From assembly GCA_035772735.1 (NCBI GenBank), contig JASDFA010000007.1, positions 146,815,001-146,879,000 of the forward strand: a stretch of DNA of 64,000 nt. The letters are read 5' to 3'. Source of the DNA: Datura wrightii. Its lineage: Eukaryota; Streptophyta; Magnoliopsida; Solanales; Solanaceae. A model generated the notes under the pieces. That model had not been told where the DNA came from and searched no databases. It saw only the letters and a program-made list of their open reading frames with translations. Both the position numbers and the translations under genes were made by a program. Numbering within the stretch: position 1 is the stretch's first letter; every line of letters begins with the position of its first letter. This document shows positions 48,079 through 59,161 of this stretch, one piece after another.

Positions 48079-48672
48079 CCTTGACTATTACAGGAAATTT
48101 TCATAGTAGGATCACTAGCCATAAGCCCCTTATTGAAATAATTAGCCCCAATGAGTTTCATGTTGCACATTGAAGAATTGAACTGTGTTCTTGGCTCACA
48201 AATTCCCTTCCACTTTTTGGGAATTTCAGATAGTCCATCATCTCTGAAACTGGCAGATTCTGGCCAGACAACAGAGTTGAGTACACCAACGACAACGTCT
48301 TGACCAAAACCTGAAGCTCAGCCATTGGCCAGAATCAGGATCGAGCTTAAGAAACTCAGAGGTATGAGTTGTGTGAGCTTCAACAGGTCTGTCTTTATAA
48401 GCCAAAAGAAAGCCTGGTGACTTCTTGAGAGTTTCAAGTTCTTCTTTAGACAAAAGAGCAGTGAATCCATGAACAACATTATCATAAGAAAGAAGAAGCT
48501 TTGGAACTGGATGGTGCCCATTGTGTAGTGGGAACTTCAATCTTTATGGTGTCAATAATGGAAAGATTTTAGGCATAAGAGATTTGTCCAAATGGACAAT
48601 GTAAGTAGACATCTCTGTTGAGGTTCCTAATAATAAGGAACGGACAAAACGAAACCAAGAAAACAGGACCAT
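48079..48672 (-). pseudogene. Subtilase copy 3, N-terminal piece
   Basis: Homologous to residues 1 to about 213 of copies 1 and 2, from the ATG at 48672 through signal peptide, I9 propeptide and the start of S8. Lesions include a 24-25-base deletion after the propeptide start (loss of the codons around HQNWHSS), at least one frameshift around 48315-48330, and D to N at the catalytic aspartate (GVLNSVVWPES instead of GVLDSGIWPES). It ends at the copia LTR. Residues about 214-397, including the catalytic His and oxyanion Asn, are missing from both pieces. Confidence 0.9.
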
Positions 48673-48838
48673 AGTTTTTTCTCTGCACTTTCTGTTTTCC
48701 TACTAAAACAGAGCCTCCTTTACATATACACCTTAAGAAATAGCCATAGTTGGCTCGTTTTGTGAAGTTGATAATGCAATTTGACCAATTGGTTAGCTGT
48801 CATTTTCTAAGACTTATTGGTTTCTTTAAAAGAAAATA

Positions 48839-49107
48839 CTCCTTTGTTCCCAATTTATGTGACACACTTTCCTTTTTAGTCCATCCCAAAAAGAATAACA
48901 CATCTTTTTTGACAAATATTTAATAATACTATCAATATTTCACCTATGTTAGATTCCATTTATTTGACAAAAAGTCCACAAAGATGCACTCTTCTATTTA
49001 AAAATTTATTTATTTTAATGGTAGCTTCGAAACATCGCAAAATCTTTCCATATTTCTTAAACTCCATGTTCAGCCAAACTACGTTACATAAATTGGGACG
49101 GTGGAAG
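48839..49107. mobile_element. Stowaway MITE in the promoter of subtilase copy 3
   Basis: Flanked by TA (48837-48838, 49108-49109). The left end CTCCTTTGTTCCCAATTTAT and the reverse complement of the right end, CTTCCACCGTCCCAATTTAT, form inverted repeats of about 25 bases. At the same place the promoters of copies 2 and 4 read straight through (GAACAAAATGTTTCAG, AATAATATGTTTCAG), showing the empty site. 269 bases, no ORF. Confidence 0.88.
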
Positions 49108-49232
49108 TATTATGTTTCAGTCAGTGGACCTGTGGAGACTTTTTCTAGTCCAAGTTGTGTGCTTACGGTGTACACTCTACACAGGAAGAATGTTAAACCA
49201 TATGTTTAAGTGATCAATAGAGGTCGGAATAT

Positions 49233-49469
49233 AGCACCCAAGGGTGTGGTCTAGTGGTCAATAAAGTGGGCAAGAACCATGAGGTTTCAGGTTTAAACCT
49301 CAGTAGAGACAAAAAACACTAGAGATTTCTTCCCATTTGTTCTATCCTTGGTGGACAGAGTTACCTTACCTGGTACCTGTTGCTGGTGGGAGATGGCAGG
49401 TATCTCGTGAAATTAGTTGAGGTGCCCACAAGCTGGCTGGATACCACGATTATCAAAAAAAAGAAATAC
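49233..49469 (+). mobile_element. tRNA-derived SINE (TS/SolS-like)
   Basis: A tRNA-like head has an A box near 49257-49269 (GGTCTAGTGGTCA) and a B box near 49297-49308 (GGTTTAAACCT-like). The body has TTGGTGGACAGAGTTACC, GGTACCTG and GGTGGGAGATGGCAGGTATC, and the 3' end is A-rich. A 12-base target duplication flanks it: AGGTCGGAATAT (49221-49232) and AGGTTGGAATAT (49470-49481). The paralogous spacer at about 26800-26820 has the uninterrupted site. I recognise the body as a SINE family common in Solanaceae. Confidence 0.9.
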
Positions 49470-49481
49470 AGGTTGGAATAT

Positions 49482-50778
49482 CTATCAATTAATACTAATG
49501 TCAAGTAACAAGCAGTATATAAAAGACATACATTGTATTCTGTTGCTTTAATGCATCCACTGGATAAATTATTGTGTAAAAGTCTAAAAGATGCCATATA
49601 TCTTCTTATGACCTCCTTTTTTTTCCCTTCAAATTGAAATCTCAGCATGTTCTTCTGATTTCTCCTCTTTCTTTTAAATCTTGGAATCACTTCTAGATGA
49701 AGCAGTTTGGCTAGATATATACTCTTTTTGTCTCATTTTATATGAATGAAGAAAGTTGTTACTATGAGATCAGTCTTTAGGAATAACATATGAATAATAT
49801 CTTTTTAAAAAAGTAAATAAGCCTAGACAAGTATATCTATGAATTGTCATTGTTCGGACAAACACATTTTCTATTTGGTGACAAAAAATAGTACTACTAG
49901 CATTGGGAATTTGCAGAAAGTTGGTGTAAGTCTCAAGTTACTAGTAAAATATAACCCTACCATATTTTGATGATTGGTATGTCCCATATTAAAAAATGAA
50001 CATACCATATTGTGATTGATTAGCAGGTTCATACACACAGAGAGACTCTTTTTCTGTGGATCTATATACACAGTTATATGGGTGTGTGTGTACTATTTTT
50101 GTACTCTCTTTTATTTTAGTGACTTGCTCATACGTAGTTCAGGTGATCAAACCATGTTAAATTATTGTCTCGTTTGTTATATTTTCTTTTGTTATTTCAT
50201 CTATTGGCATTCAAAGTTTGTATCATTAGCTTCCGCATGATATCTGATTATTTCAATCCTACCGTATGAATGTTGCTACTGATTTATTAATGACCCCTAT
50301 TGCCAAGCTTGATGACTGGTGAAGCTCTCCTATTAATCTCTACTGATGCAAACTGAAGAAAACTTCTGCTCTATTGTCATTCTCATCACCTCATGCAATA
50401 TAATTGCTTGGTAACTTCATACTCAAAGATATATGTTTCCAGTTACTTCAACTCAATTCTGATACAAATTGACAAGCTTACAGATGTTTGATTTCCCTAG
50501 TGTATTCCCTCTGATTTTATTTATGTTAGTTTTAGTTTGGAAATCATAAAATTTCTCTTCTAACTTGCAGTGGAAAAGATAAAAGGAGGTGAAAAATTGT
50601 AATACAGGTATGCATAGTTCTATGCTGAAGAACACAAAGTCATGCTTTATCGATAATCCAAGAAAAAAACGTTTTTCAACAATTACTTGAAACATACATT
50701 TATTTATACAATAGACTTTGCCAGAGTGCTTGCAGCTACTTTAACAGTACTCTTTTGGAGAGTTACAAACTTACAAAT
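49482..50778. other. Spacer between subtilase copies 3 and 4
   Basis: It is homologous to the spacer between copies 1 and 2 for most of its length (for example TTTTCTTTTGTTATTTCATC and CATTCAAAGTTTGTAT near 50180). A stretch near 49610-49870 has no counterpart and may be another insertion. The end is the 3' UTR region of copy 4. No gene is seen. Confidence 0.65.
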
Positions 50779-53076
50779 GCGATAGTTTTGTCAACTGCAG
50801 CATTTAAGGTCCAGGGATCATACTCTGGAGCTACTACTATAGGACTTCTTACTGTGTGATGACCGTTCTCTTCAACCCAAGTGATTGAACCAGATTGTGC
50901 TTGGTCTCCTGCATAGGCTTTGTAACATATTGTCAGAGAGTAGTCCTGCTTCTGATTTTCTTCTCAAACACCAAGGTCTGCAGAGAGATAGAAATTGTCG
51001 AGTTTTTTGGTGCTCTCACTTTTGCTTTATACTTAGCTGCACCAGCCCCAACATTCGTGACTGTCCTCCTGAAATTCTGCTCCAACCAAGTGTCATTCCC
51101 GTTTGAGATAAACAGAGCAATAAATGATGGGTAGTTGATATCATCAGATGGATTTGAACAGTTGTGCTTAGCTGATGATCTAGCAATTGTTTTGAATTGC
51201 TTTTCTGTCAGATTCATGGAGCAGAGAAGATTCACATAGTCTTGTGGAGTGGCATCATATATCAGGCCTGGATCAACTGTGCGGTTTGGATCAACGAGTC
51301 CGGCTCCCATGGCTAATGATGTAGCATCCCCGTTATCTTCCGCAGTTTTGATAGGCTTTTCAGTGTTATCCAAAGGGTTGGCAGTGGTCATCATGGAAGA
51401 TCAAATAGCTGAAGGACTCCAATCAGGATGTACTCCTTTTAACATTGCCGCAATTCCTGCAATGTGAGGAGTGGCCATGGAAGTGCCTGAAAGAAGATTG
51501 TAATCACTATCCAGGATGTATCAACTCCAATTGTAGCAGCTAGAATTAACTCTCCTGGTGCCATAATATCCGGCTTTGCAACTCGCAGGTAGCTTAGAGA
51601 GGGGCCTCTTGAGGAAAATGTTGAAACAACTGGAGCAGGCTTTACATCAATAGGTGTTTCCTGGAAAAGACTGATGCTGACTTTTGGTTTAACACTTTTG
51701 TCGGCATACTGTTTCACTTTTTCCCATTCCTTCTCGCTAATTATAACTCAAGGGCTTGGAAAAAAATTGTCAGTCAATACAACCGGATCCATATAACCAT
51801 AGATTGCGCCTCCAAATTTTGACTTTGCGATAGCTGACATTAGATCGGAGATTGGTACTATATCTTGTGAAGTGCTATAACACATGATAATGCTACGAGA
51901 AGCATTAGGGACTTTGGCTAATTCATCAGATGAATCAGAACTAGATAAGCTTTCATTGTAAATCAAAGCAAAATCCTTGATGGTGGTTCTCAATGGATAC
52001 AAGCTAAATCCAGTAATCTTTAAGCCATTCCCAAGAGTTAAAGTCCCAGAAAATGATCGATCAATTCTGCCTGATGCCACAGTAAAGATCCACGGGACTC
52101 CATTGGTCAAAGTTCCCATTTCAGGACCATAATTTCCAGCTGATGCAGAGACCAAGATACCCTTCATCATGGCGCCAAAGGAAGCTATTGCAACAGGATC
52201 TTGATATAATGGAATTCTATCCCACCCATGAGAAATGGTTAGTATGTCAACACCATCTGCAACAGCTTGATCCATAGCAGCAATTAAATCAGAAGTGAAG
52301 GTCCCTTCATCAAAGCTGAACTTATACACAGCTATCCTAGCTCGTGGTGCCATACCACTTGCTGTTCCAGGAGCATATCCGAAATATGAAACTCCTTTAA
52401 CAAAACTACCAGCAGCAATGGAAGCAACATGAGTGCCATGCCCATTAGTGTCCCTGGCAGAATTCATTGAAATATTCACTGTAGGATCATCAGCCAAAAT
52501 CCCCTTATTGAAATAATTCGCCCCAATGAGTTTCCTGTTGCACAATGAAGAATTGAACTGCTTTCCTGGCTTGCAAATTCCCTTCCACCTTTTGGGAATT
52601 TCAGATAATCCATCATCTTTGAAACTGGCAGATTCTGGCCAGATACCAGAGTCAAGTACGCCAATAGTAACATCTTTACCAAAACCAGAAGCCGGCCATA
52701 GTCCAGAAACTGGATTGAGCTTAAGAAACTTAGAAGTATGTGTAGTGTGAGCTTCGACAGGTCTGTCTTTATAAGCTGAAAGAAATCCTGGTGACATCTG
52801 GAGAGTTTCAAATTCATCGACAAAACAGCACTGAATCCATGAAAGACATTGTCATAAGAATAAAGAAGCTTTGGAACTGGATGGTGGCCATTTTGTGTAC
52901 TGGGAACCTCAATCTTGATGGTATCAATAATGGAAGAATGCCAGTTGTGAGGACTAGCAAAGATTTTAGGCATAAAAGACTTGTCCAAAGACAATGTAAG
53001 TAGACCCCTCTGCTGAGGTTCCTAAAAACAAAGAAAGACACAAAAGAAACATGAGAAGAGGTTCTCGTCTCTCCAT
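50779..53076 (-). pseudogene. Subtilase copy 4, full-length pseudogene
   Basis: Closest to copy 2 over its whole length, from signal peptide to Fn3-like domain. Motifs are still visible: GVLDSGIWPES, NGHGTHVAS, SASAGNYGP, and SGTSMATPH in a shifted frame. Lesions seen against copy 2 are a 2-base loss near 52988 and a 4-base loss near 52818 in the N-terminal part, TGA at 51748-51750 (GGA codon), loss of about 8 codons near 51535, a 1-base loss near 51514 before the serine motif, TGA at 51401-51403 (CGA codon), and a 1-base loss near 50957. The longest open piece is 349 codons (51748-52797). It cannot make a working protease. Confidence 0.92.
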
Positions 53077-54269
53077 GGTTTCTAACTCTCTACTTGTGTT
53101 TTCCTACTATGACAGAGCCTCCTTTTAATACACACTCCAAGAAACAGTCATGGTCACTTTACTGTTGCTTAAATGCCCCCGCGTCATTAAAATATTATTT
53201 GTTGAGTAGATAATAGAACTGGAGAACTTGGTAAGCTGTCATTTTCTAAGACTGCTTTCTTTGAAAGAGAATAATATGTTTCAGCCAGTGACCTGTTATA
53301 CAAACAGGATTCTCACATTCACCGACTTATATTTGAAGTGAAAGATTGAGGTTATAATATATTATTTATTTTCAATTAAATAGTAGACATTATATAAGAG
53401 ACATTTATTATAGTTTCAGGATTTTGACGATAAAAAAAGAGGAACTTGAAAAATCTTCGACAAGTTGTGGGAAAGAGTTCTATAGGCATGATTGAAAGAG
53501 TTTTCTTTCTTCTTTCAAAAAGAGTTCTTCAAAGAAGAAGTGATTTGACATCGTTTCTTAAAAATGTCTTCTTCTTTTTTTCTCTCAGATAACACTTAAA
53601 TATTTTCAAGAAATATTACAAAATTTACAACTATACAATAAAAGAAATCCCTCCGACGGCTCACCTACAAAGTCTTTCAATTAATCAATTCACCACGACA
53701 AACCCATCCCTTCTTGTTAAAAGTCTTGTGTAAAAGATTCCATAAATCTTTTCATCACCTCTATTTTGTCCTTCAAATGTGACACATGGTAAGAGTGCAT
53801 GAAAAACACGTTTTTTATATGGCGATAAGAATTGGTACAATTATATTTGTCATTGATTGGTAATTGTTCCATATTGGAATGATTTTTGCAGTCAATCAAG
53901 CAGATTTTGGGGTCATACTTTTCTAATTTATTATGCATGCCAACTCATTCATGATCCCCACCTTACCCTCTATTATTTGTGTGTGTCTATATAGGATTTA
54001 GTTCATCTAGAAACAGAACTTTGTTCATGGAGTTAAAACACCATTGGCAAAGTTGAAGTTACATTCTTTAGACTAATATCTATCTGTTGTCCCGATCAAA
54101 GTCGACAGAAAAGGGTGCTTGGAAGTTCAATCACTATAACGTTTTTAGTCCTTGGTTTTATTAATGTTTTTTGTTCTGCTGCATACTTTCAAGATTTCCA
54201 GCATTGAATTCTTGGTGGTGTTAAAATTATGGTTCACATCTACTATTTGTTGATATTTTAGTGGATTTT

Positions 54270-54278
<9 letters not shown>
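53077..54278. other. 5' flank of subtilase copy 4; no gene seen
   Basis: Promoter-side sequence related to that of copy 2 (AAGAAACAGTCATGG, GATTCCATAAATCTT near 53735). A weak TTTTAATA box lies near 53121. Beyond about 53950 the similarity to the array fades. Confidence 0.55.

Positions 54279-54323
<45 letters not shown>
54279..54323. repeat. (TA)n microsatellite
   Basis: About 22 TA units. Confidence 0.95.
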
Positions 54324-54326
<3 letters not shown>

Positions 54327-54761
54327 TGTGTCGATTTATGGCCTATGAGTTCAGATGACCCATAGTCGAAGGGCTATATCTGCCCTGATGGAATAACCCT
54401 TATGACCAAATCCAGCAATCAACACCTCATCCCACAACTTCAAGAATTTAAGGTAAGGAACAAAAAGAAAAGCTAACACATCAAAAATTTGTGTGGGGAG
54501 ATGAGTGAAATCCGCAAATGACTCACATTTGTAGTTCAAGCAACCATCACTAGGAACGAATACATTATTTGAACTTGAAAGCTCTAAACTGAAAATATGT
54601 GAATTATATAGGAACTTTTTGGAATTTTCTCTGTTCAACCAACCATCATTAGGAACCATTTGCATCTTGTGTATTCCAAACATCAAGAACCAACACTCTA
54701 CAGTCTACATATTTGCATAAAAAGTGAAATAAGAAGAGAATTTTAACATAGATTTATGTAG
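54324..54761. other. Unassigned stretch with a 111-codon minus-strand ORF
   Basis: Between the (TA)n tract and the MITE-like repeat the minus strand is open from 54686 to 54351. The peptide (SNNVFVPSDGCLNYKCESF, then PTQIFDVLAFLFVP) has a faint resemblance to replication-protein-A-like OB folds of plant repeats. I cannot support an identification. Confidence 0.2.
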
Positions 54762-54932
54762 AGGTGGGACCAGGATTTTAAATTCATGATTTTAGAAATG
54801 AGTTTGAGCGGTAATAATTGAGTTTTAAATTTAATATTTATACATATTTGATGAATTTCTTAACTCAAATACACTATTTGAGCTAAAGGGTTCCCAGAAC
54901 CCTTTTTCGAGCTTTTAGCTTCGCCCTAGAGC
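54762..54932. mobile_element. Short MITE/SINE-like repeat
   Basis: The left end (AGAGGTGGGACCAGGATTT) and the reverse complement of the right end (CTCTAGGGCGAAGCTAAAAG) give a short imperfect inverted repeat around an AT-rich body with TAATATTTATACATATTTGA and GGGTTC-CAGAACCC. I recognise this as a small repeat seen often in Solanaceae; the class is uncertain. Confidence 0.5.
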
Positions 54933-55689
54933 TGGGGGTGGATTTATCCATCTGGATAAACTAGTATTGCCTCGTGTTTTTTTTTCATCTTGCAGTTGTA
55001 TAGAACTTGGACTAGTTCTGCAAAACTTCTTTAAATGGATATAAAATATAATAGAGGCCCAAAAACGAGCTATTTGTGCAAATCTCCAAATCCCTTGTGG
55101 TTTTCCATATTGATGTATTATGTGCATAGGTTAACTTCCAATGAACTGGACTGAGAGAGAGAATTATTTTTGAACATAAAATTGCACATTTTTCTCTTCA
55201 AATGGGCTGATCTTTAGTTTTTGTCCTTTAGCACTCGAGATTATACCTAGTGGGGCATAACTTCTTTAGAAACTGAAGTCATGCCCGGACATAACTTGTG
55301 GATCATTCAAAAATTATTAGTTATCAGCGCAAAATAGGACGAAAAGTGCAATGGATTGGCTTGGCTCGAGCTCGAGTTGGAGGGAAGCCTCTTTAGATAA
55401 GAAGGAGGGTGCTAAAAAGGTGAGGAGGAAGAAGGAAATTTGATTTGAGTTAGGCCGATCACTGCTTCTGGATTCCTATTAAGGGAAAGAGTGAGACTTG
55501 TATATTCCTACTACAGTAAGGAAAAGAGAAGAAGATCACAGCTCCTCCGGTGAACTTATTGATGGAGGAGCTCGAAGATGGAGCAAAAGAAAGATGAGTT
55601 AGAGAGGAAAGTAGGTAAATTCTGACCCTGCTGGGTTGCTATGGGAAAGAAGCAAACTTTTAAATTGTAACTGTTAGTTTGCGTGAGTC
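54933..55689. other. Intergenic DNA; no gene seen
   Basis: Mixed composition. A segment near 55225-55310 (GGGGCATAACTTCTTTAGAA, CCGGACATAACTTGTGG) looks like a repeat fragment but I cannot name it. Confidence 0.4.
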
Positions 55690-56572
55690 CACTAAATAGT
55701 ATAGAGAACCATGTTCTTCACCTGGTTCGACAGCTAAGAACAGAAAGTAAAGAACATATGATGTTTACGTGGAAACCTCTTTGCCCAAGAGAGTAAAACC
55801 ACGACCTATCCTAGTAGGATTTTTCAAACTCCACTAACAACCGGACAATATTCAAATTTACAAACTCTTGCAAACCTAGGAATTAAACTATTAATCCCTC
55901 CTCCCTTGCAATAACTCTATTGCAACCTCTTTGTAATAACTCTACTACAAAGACAACCAAGACTAACTCTAGCCTATCACAAATGGTACAAATACAAACA
56001 GAAATTACCTACAAAAGCTTCTCAAATGAGGAGTAGGTATACAATGTAAAGATAAAAAAGACAAAGACTCAACAACCTAGAACATAAGGCATAACTCTTG
56101 ATAAGGAACAAGTTCTTCAAGTTGTTGCCACTTTGTCTTTTGATGGAGAGGCTTCTTTGTAGATGTAAAAGGTGCTTAATATTTTTTTGCTTTGCCAAAC
56201 TCAAGTCTTTCTCTTTGTCTTGTTCAGTGTATATGAGAAGATGAGAGAGAGAGATGAAGTCTTTGACCATTGGACAAGAGCAAGGACAGCAGCAGTCTGC
56301 TACTGCGCTGTGGCTCTGCTGCAGTGGCGGTGGTAGCTGTAAAATAGCTTTTACAGTTGTAAATGTTGACTTCGAGAATAAGAAACAACAACCTACCTGG
56401 TCCCTCACCAAGTCCCTCGTATCTGGTTCCAGCAGTTTTGCTACTGTTGTGCCTCTGCTGACGTGACAGCAACTTTACAGTTGTGATAGCAGCTTTACAA
56501 CTATGAAGTTGACTTTGAGACCAAGGAACCTGGTCCCTCGTCAGGTTTGTCAAATTATCAAAACACATACAT

Positions 56573-56925
56573 AATACTTCGATGTCTATGCTCCATCAAT
56601 TTCCCCCTTTTTGATGATGACAAACTCATGAACTAAGCTCCCCCTACAAACCGGATTCTCATATAGCACATAAACCAAGTTCCTACAAATGCATAGTACT
56701 TCAATGTCTATGCTCCATCAATTTCTCCCTTTTTAATAATGACAAACTCATGAACCAGATTCTTATCTAGATGATGATCACATGAAGCAAGTTTCTCCTG
56801 CAAGCCAGCGTATCTAGTCCCTCAACAGGTTTGTAAAATCATCAAAACAAGGCATAGTAATTCAGTGTCTATGCTCCATCAATTATTTCCCCCTTTTTGA
56901 TGATGACAAACACATGATTCGGATT
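56573..56925 (-). repeat. Three copies of the polypurine-tract/LTR-start junction
   Basis: TCTATGCTCCATCAAT followed by a CCCTTTTT run and GAT(G)ATGACAAAC recurs at about 56584-56623, 56705-56748 and 56870-56911, spaced 120-165 bases. On the minus strand each is a polypurine tract joined to a would-be LTR start. Confidence 0.8.
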
Positions 56926-57496
56926 TCTTCGCCCTGCGAGTCAGGTCCTCACCAAGATTCACTTTCCCTCTATGAACACATAATACCAGTTCCCCCTAAA
57001 TGAAAGATCCTTTTTCTCATGAAAGTCTGTTCCCGCTGAAGCACAGCCATAAGATGCCCTTACATTCAATACTTCAAACTGCACTCACACACTCAACCTT
57101 CCCCCTTTTGGCATCATTAAAAAGATTAAGCAGTAACATGAGGAAGAAATAAGTCATAAAACAAAGTTAACTCATGGCCGCTGGGGCAACACTAGCATGA
57201 GTAAATTCATACACAAGTAAGAACAAAAACCGAAGTTTACATATAAGCAAGAAAGCAACCCAATTTTATTTTTTTTTAAAAAAAATCAACAACTTAGTAT
57301 TTCCAACCATACAAATAAGAGCATCAAAAACACATACTAGAAATACCACATCATTGCAAAAAAAGAGATAGAGGGAAACAACAAGAATGAGAACTGTTGG
57401 GAGGAACAAGAGACAGGAATGGACAGGAAAAAGGAAAGGAAGCAGGAGGAAAGACGAAGTAGAGCTTGGATAACAACTTGTCAATTTTTTTCATTT

Positions 57497-57822
57497 TAAG
57501 CGCGTCGGTTCTCCAGTTGTTTCCTTAGTGCAGTATTCTCAACCTTAAACTGAGGATTTTCACGTTGCAGATCCAACACCGCACCAAGTTCCCCAACTGT
57601 TTCCTTGGACATCTGTGCAACTTCCAACAGGACCATCTCAGCTTCTTTTTGAGACAACAACGAATGATCAACCTCCTCCGTAGCACGTTGTTATGCATCA
57701 ATCAACCCTAACATCATGGATTGAACTCCAACACCCCCTCTTTTAGAAATACATTCACACTCTTCTAGAGTGCTCAGAGTGAACACTTTCCTTTTAGCTT
57801 CCACTATCCCTTTCCCAAGACA
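57497..57822 (-). pseudogene. Coiled-coil ORF between copia pol and 3' LTR
   Basis: The minus strand is open for over 100 codons except for one TAA (near 57692). It encodes a helical, charged protein (KGIVEAKRKVFTL, LSQKEAEMVLLEVAQM, QRENPQFKVENTALRKQLEN) ending at TAA near 57497. Sireviruses often carry an extra ORF between pol and the 3' LTR, some env-like with coiled coils. Position and structure fit, but family membership is not shown. Confidence 0.4.
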
Positions 57823-58710
57823 AGGTCCTCCACTTGTTTCCTTACTGTCATAGTGCCTTGCCCAAGTATAACCCCAAAGTATTTGAAGACCTTTCTTGTA
57901 AGAAGAAAATCATACCCAGACCATGTCATTCATTCTTTATGAACCTAATCTTCAGAATGTGCTAAGCATAATAGTGGAAAATTTATCAGGTTGAACGTTG
58001 TCAATGCCTTAGATGTTTCAGGTCCCTCAGCAGTTTTGATCCCCTCATTTTTTTTTCTCCTCTTTTTTTTTTAACTCACCTCTTCTCTCTTTGAGCCTTG
58101 ATCATCTCTACCAGGTCCTTTTGCAGTTGTCACAGTTTCAACCTCCACTGGCCTTTAAATTGACGTCTAGCTCTCTGAGATTCTTTTTCTACAACAGGAA
58201 TCTAGTGGTTTGGGAGAATAGAAGATGGGTGCTATTGAAAAACTAGGGTTCTTGAAAGGAAGATGAGATTGAAATTTCAGTTCAAGAGAGATAAAAAGAG
58301 TGAGTGGATAAGAGAAACTGTGAAGATTTTAAGGTGAGGGATCAGGTATGATGTGTCGTGTCGAAAATGAAGGATGTGATAATTAAGAAATATTTTTACA
58401 TGACACTATTTCAAGATAGGCAGGAAAACATAATGACGTGGCACTTATATCAGTCTTTAGAAAACTCAAAGGTACAGTTGAAAGTACTAACCTATCAGAG
58501 GGAACCAGGTTCCTCTGGAGAAAGTAACAGAGTTGGGTGTCATCCTTGAGAATATCAACCGGGTTCTCATCCTTACTCAATAGTGAAGATACCATGCGTG
58601 CATACCTGTAACAGTATAGAACTGAGTTAGACACTGCCAAATGACCTTTCCAACATATACCTGTCATCCAATCATAGTCAAAATCGAGAGAAGATTTTGG
58701 TGAGAAGTCA

Positions 58711-59161
58711 TTAGAGCATTCTAATCAATCCTAACTTCAACTGATTTTGTTCAAAGTGTTCCCTGCTCAATGCCTTTTGAAAATGTCTGCTACCTGGTTC
58801 TCTGTTTGAATTCTTTGTCATATAATGCATAAGTTTCTCCAGTAGAGAGAGCAACTGAATTTTATTACTAGCCAGATTAACATTATCTCTAAATGGGTAG
58901 AATAGAACCAAATCAGGGGTTCTCTTGAGATATTGGAGAATCCTCTTGGCAGTCTTCAAGTGAGATTCCTTTGGAAGAACTGAAATCTCGATACACAGTT
59001 TTATTGACACAGTGACCAGGTTCCTCAGCATCCAGACGAGTAGCGGTTGTTATAGGTGGATCAAAGGTCTTAGTATTTTCCATGTTGGACCTCTTTAGTA
59101 GCTCCAGCCTAAAGTAAAAGCCCAACTCACCCATCATGCTCATTTCAAACTTATTTCCCAT
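58711..59161 (-). pseudogene. Copia RT/RNase H remnant
   Basis: Two overlapping frames carry MGNKFEMSMMGELGFY, LLKRSNMENTKTFDPPI and LDAEEPGHCVN, then KESHLKTAKRILQYLKRTPD and LVLFYP, in the order found in copia RT-connection-RNase H. A deletion removes the peptide-binding LGLQI segment, and a frameshift separates the two parts. Confidence 0.85.

Noticed and set aside
49240..49310. tRNA-like sequence
   Set aside because: It has A and B boxes but belongs to a SINE with a target duplication; it cannot fold as a complete tRNA.
54351..54686. Possible replication-protein-A-like fragment
   Set aside because: The resemblance is faint and no OB-fold signature could be traced; listed only as unassigned.
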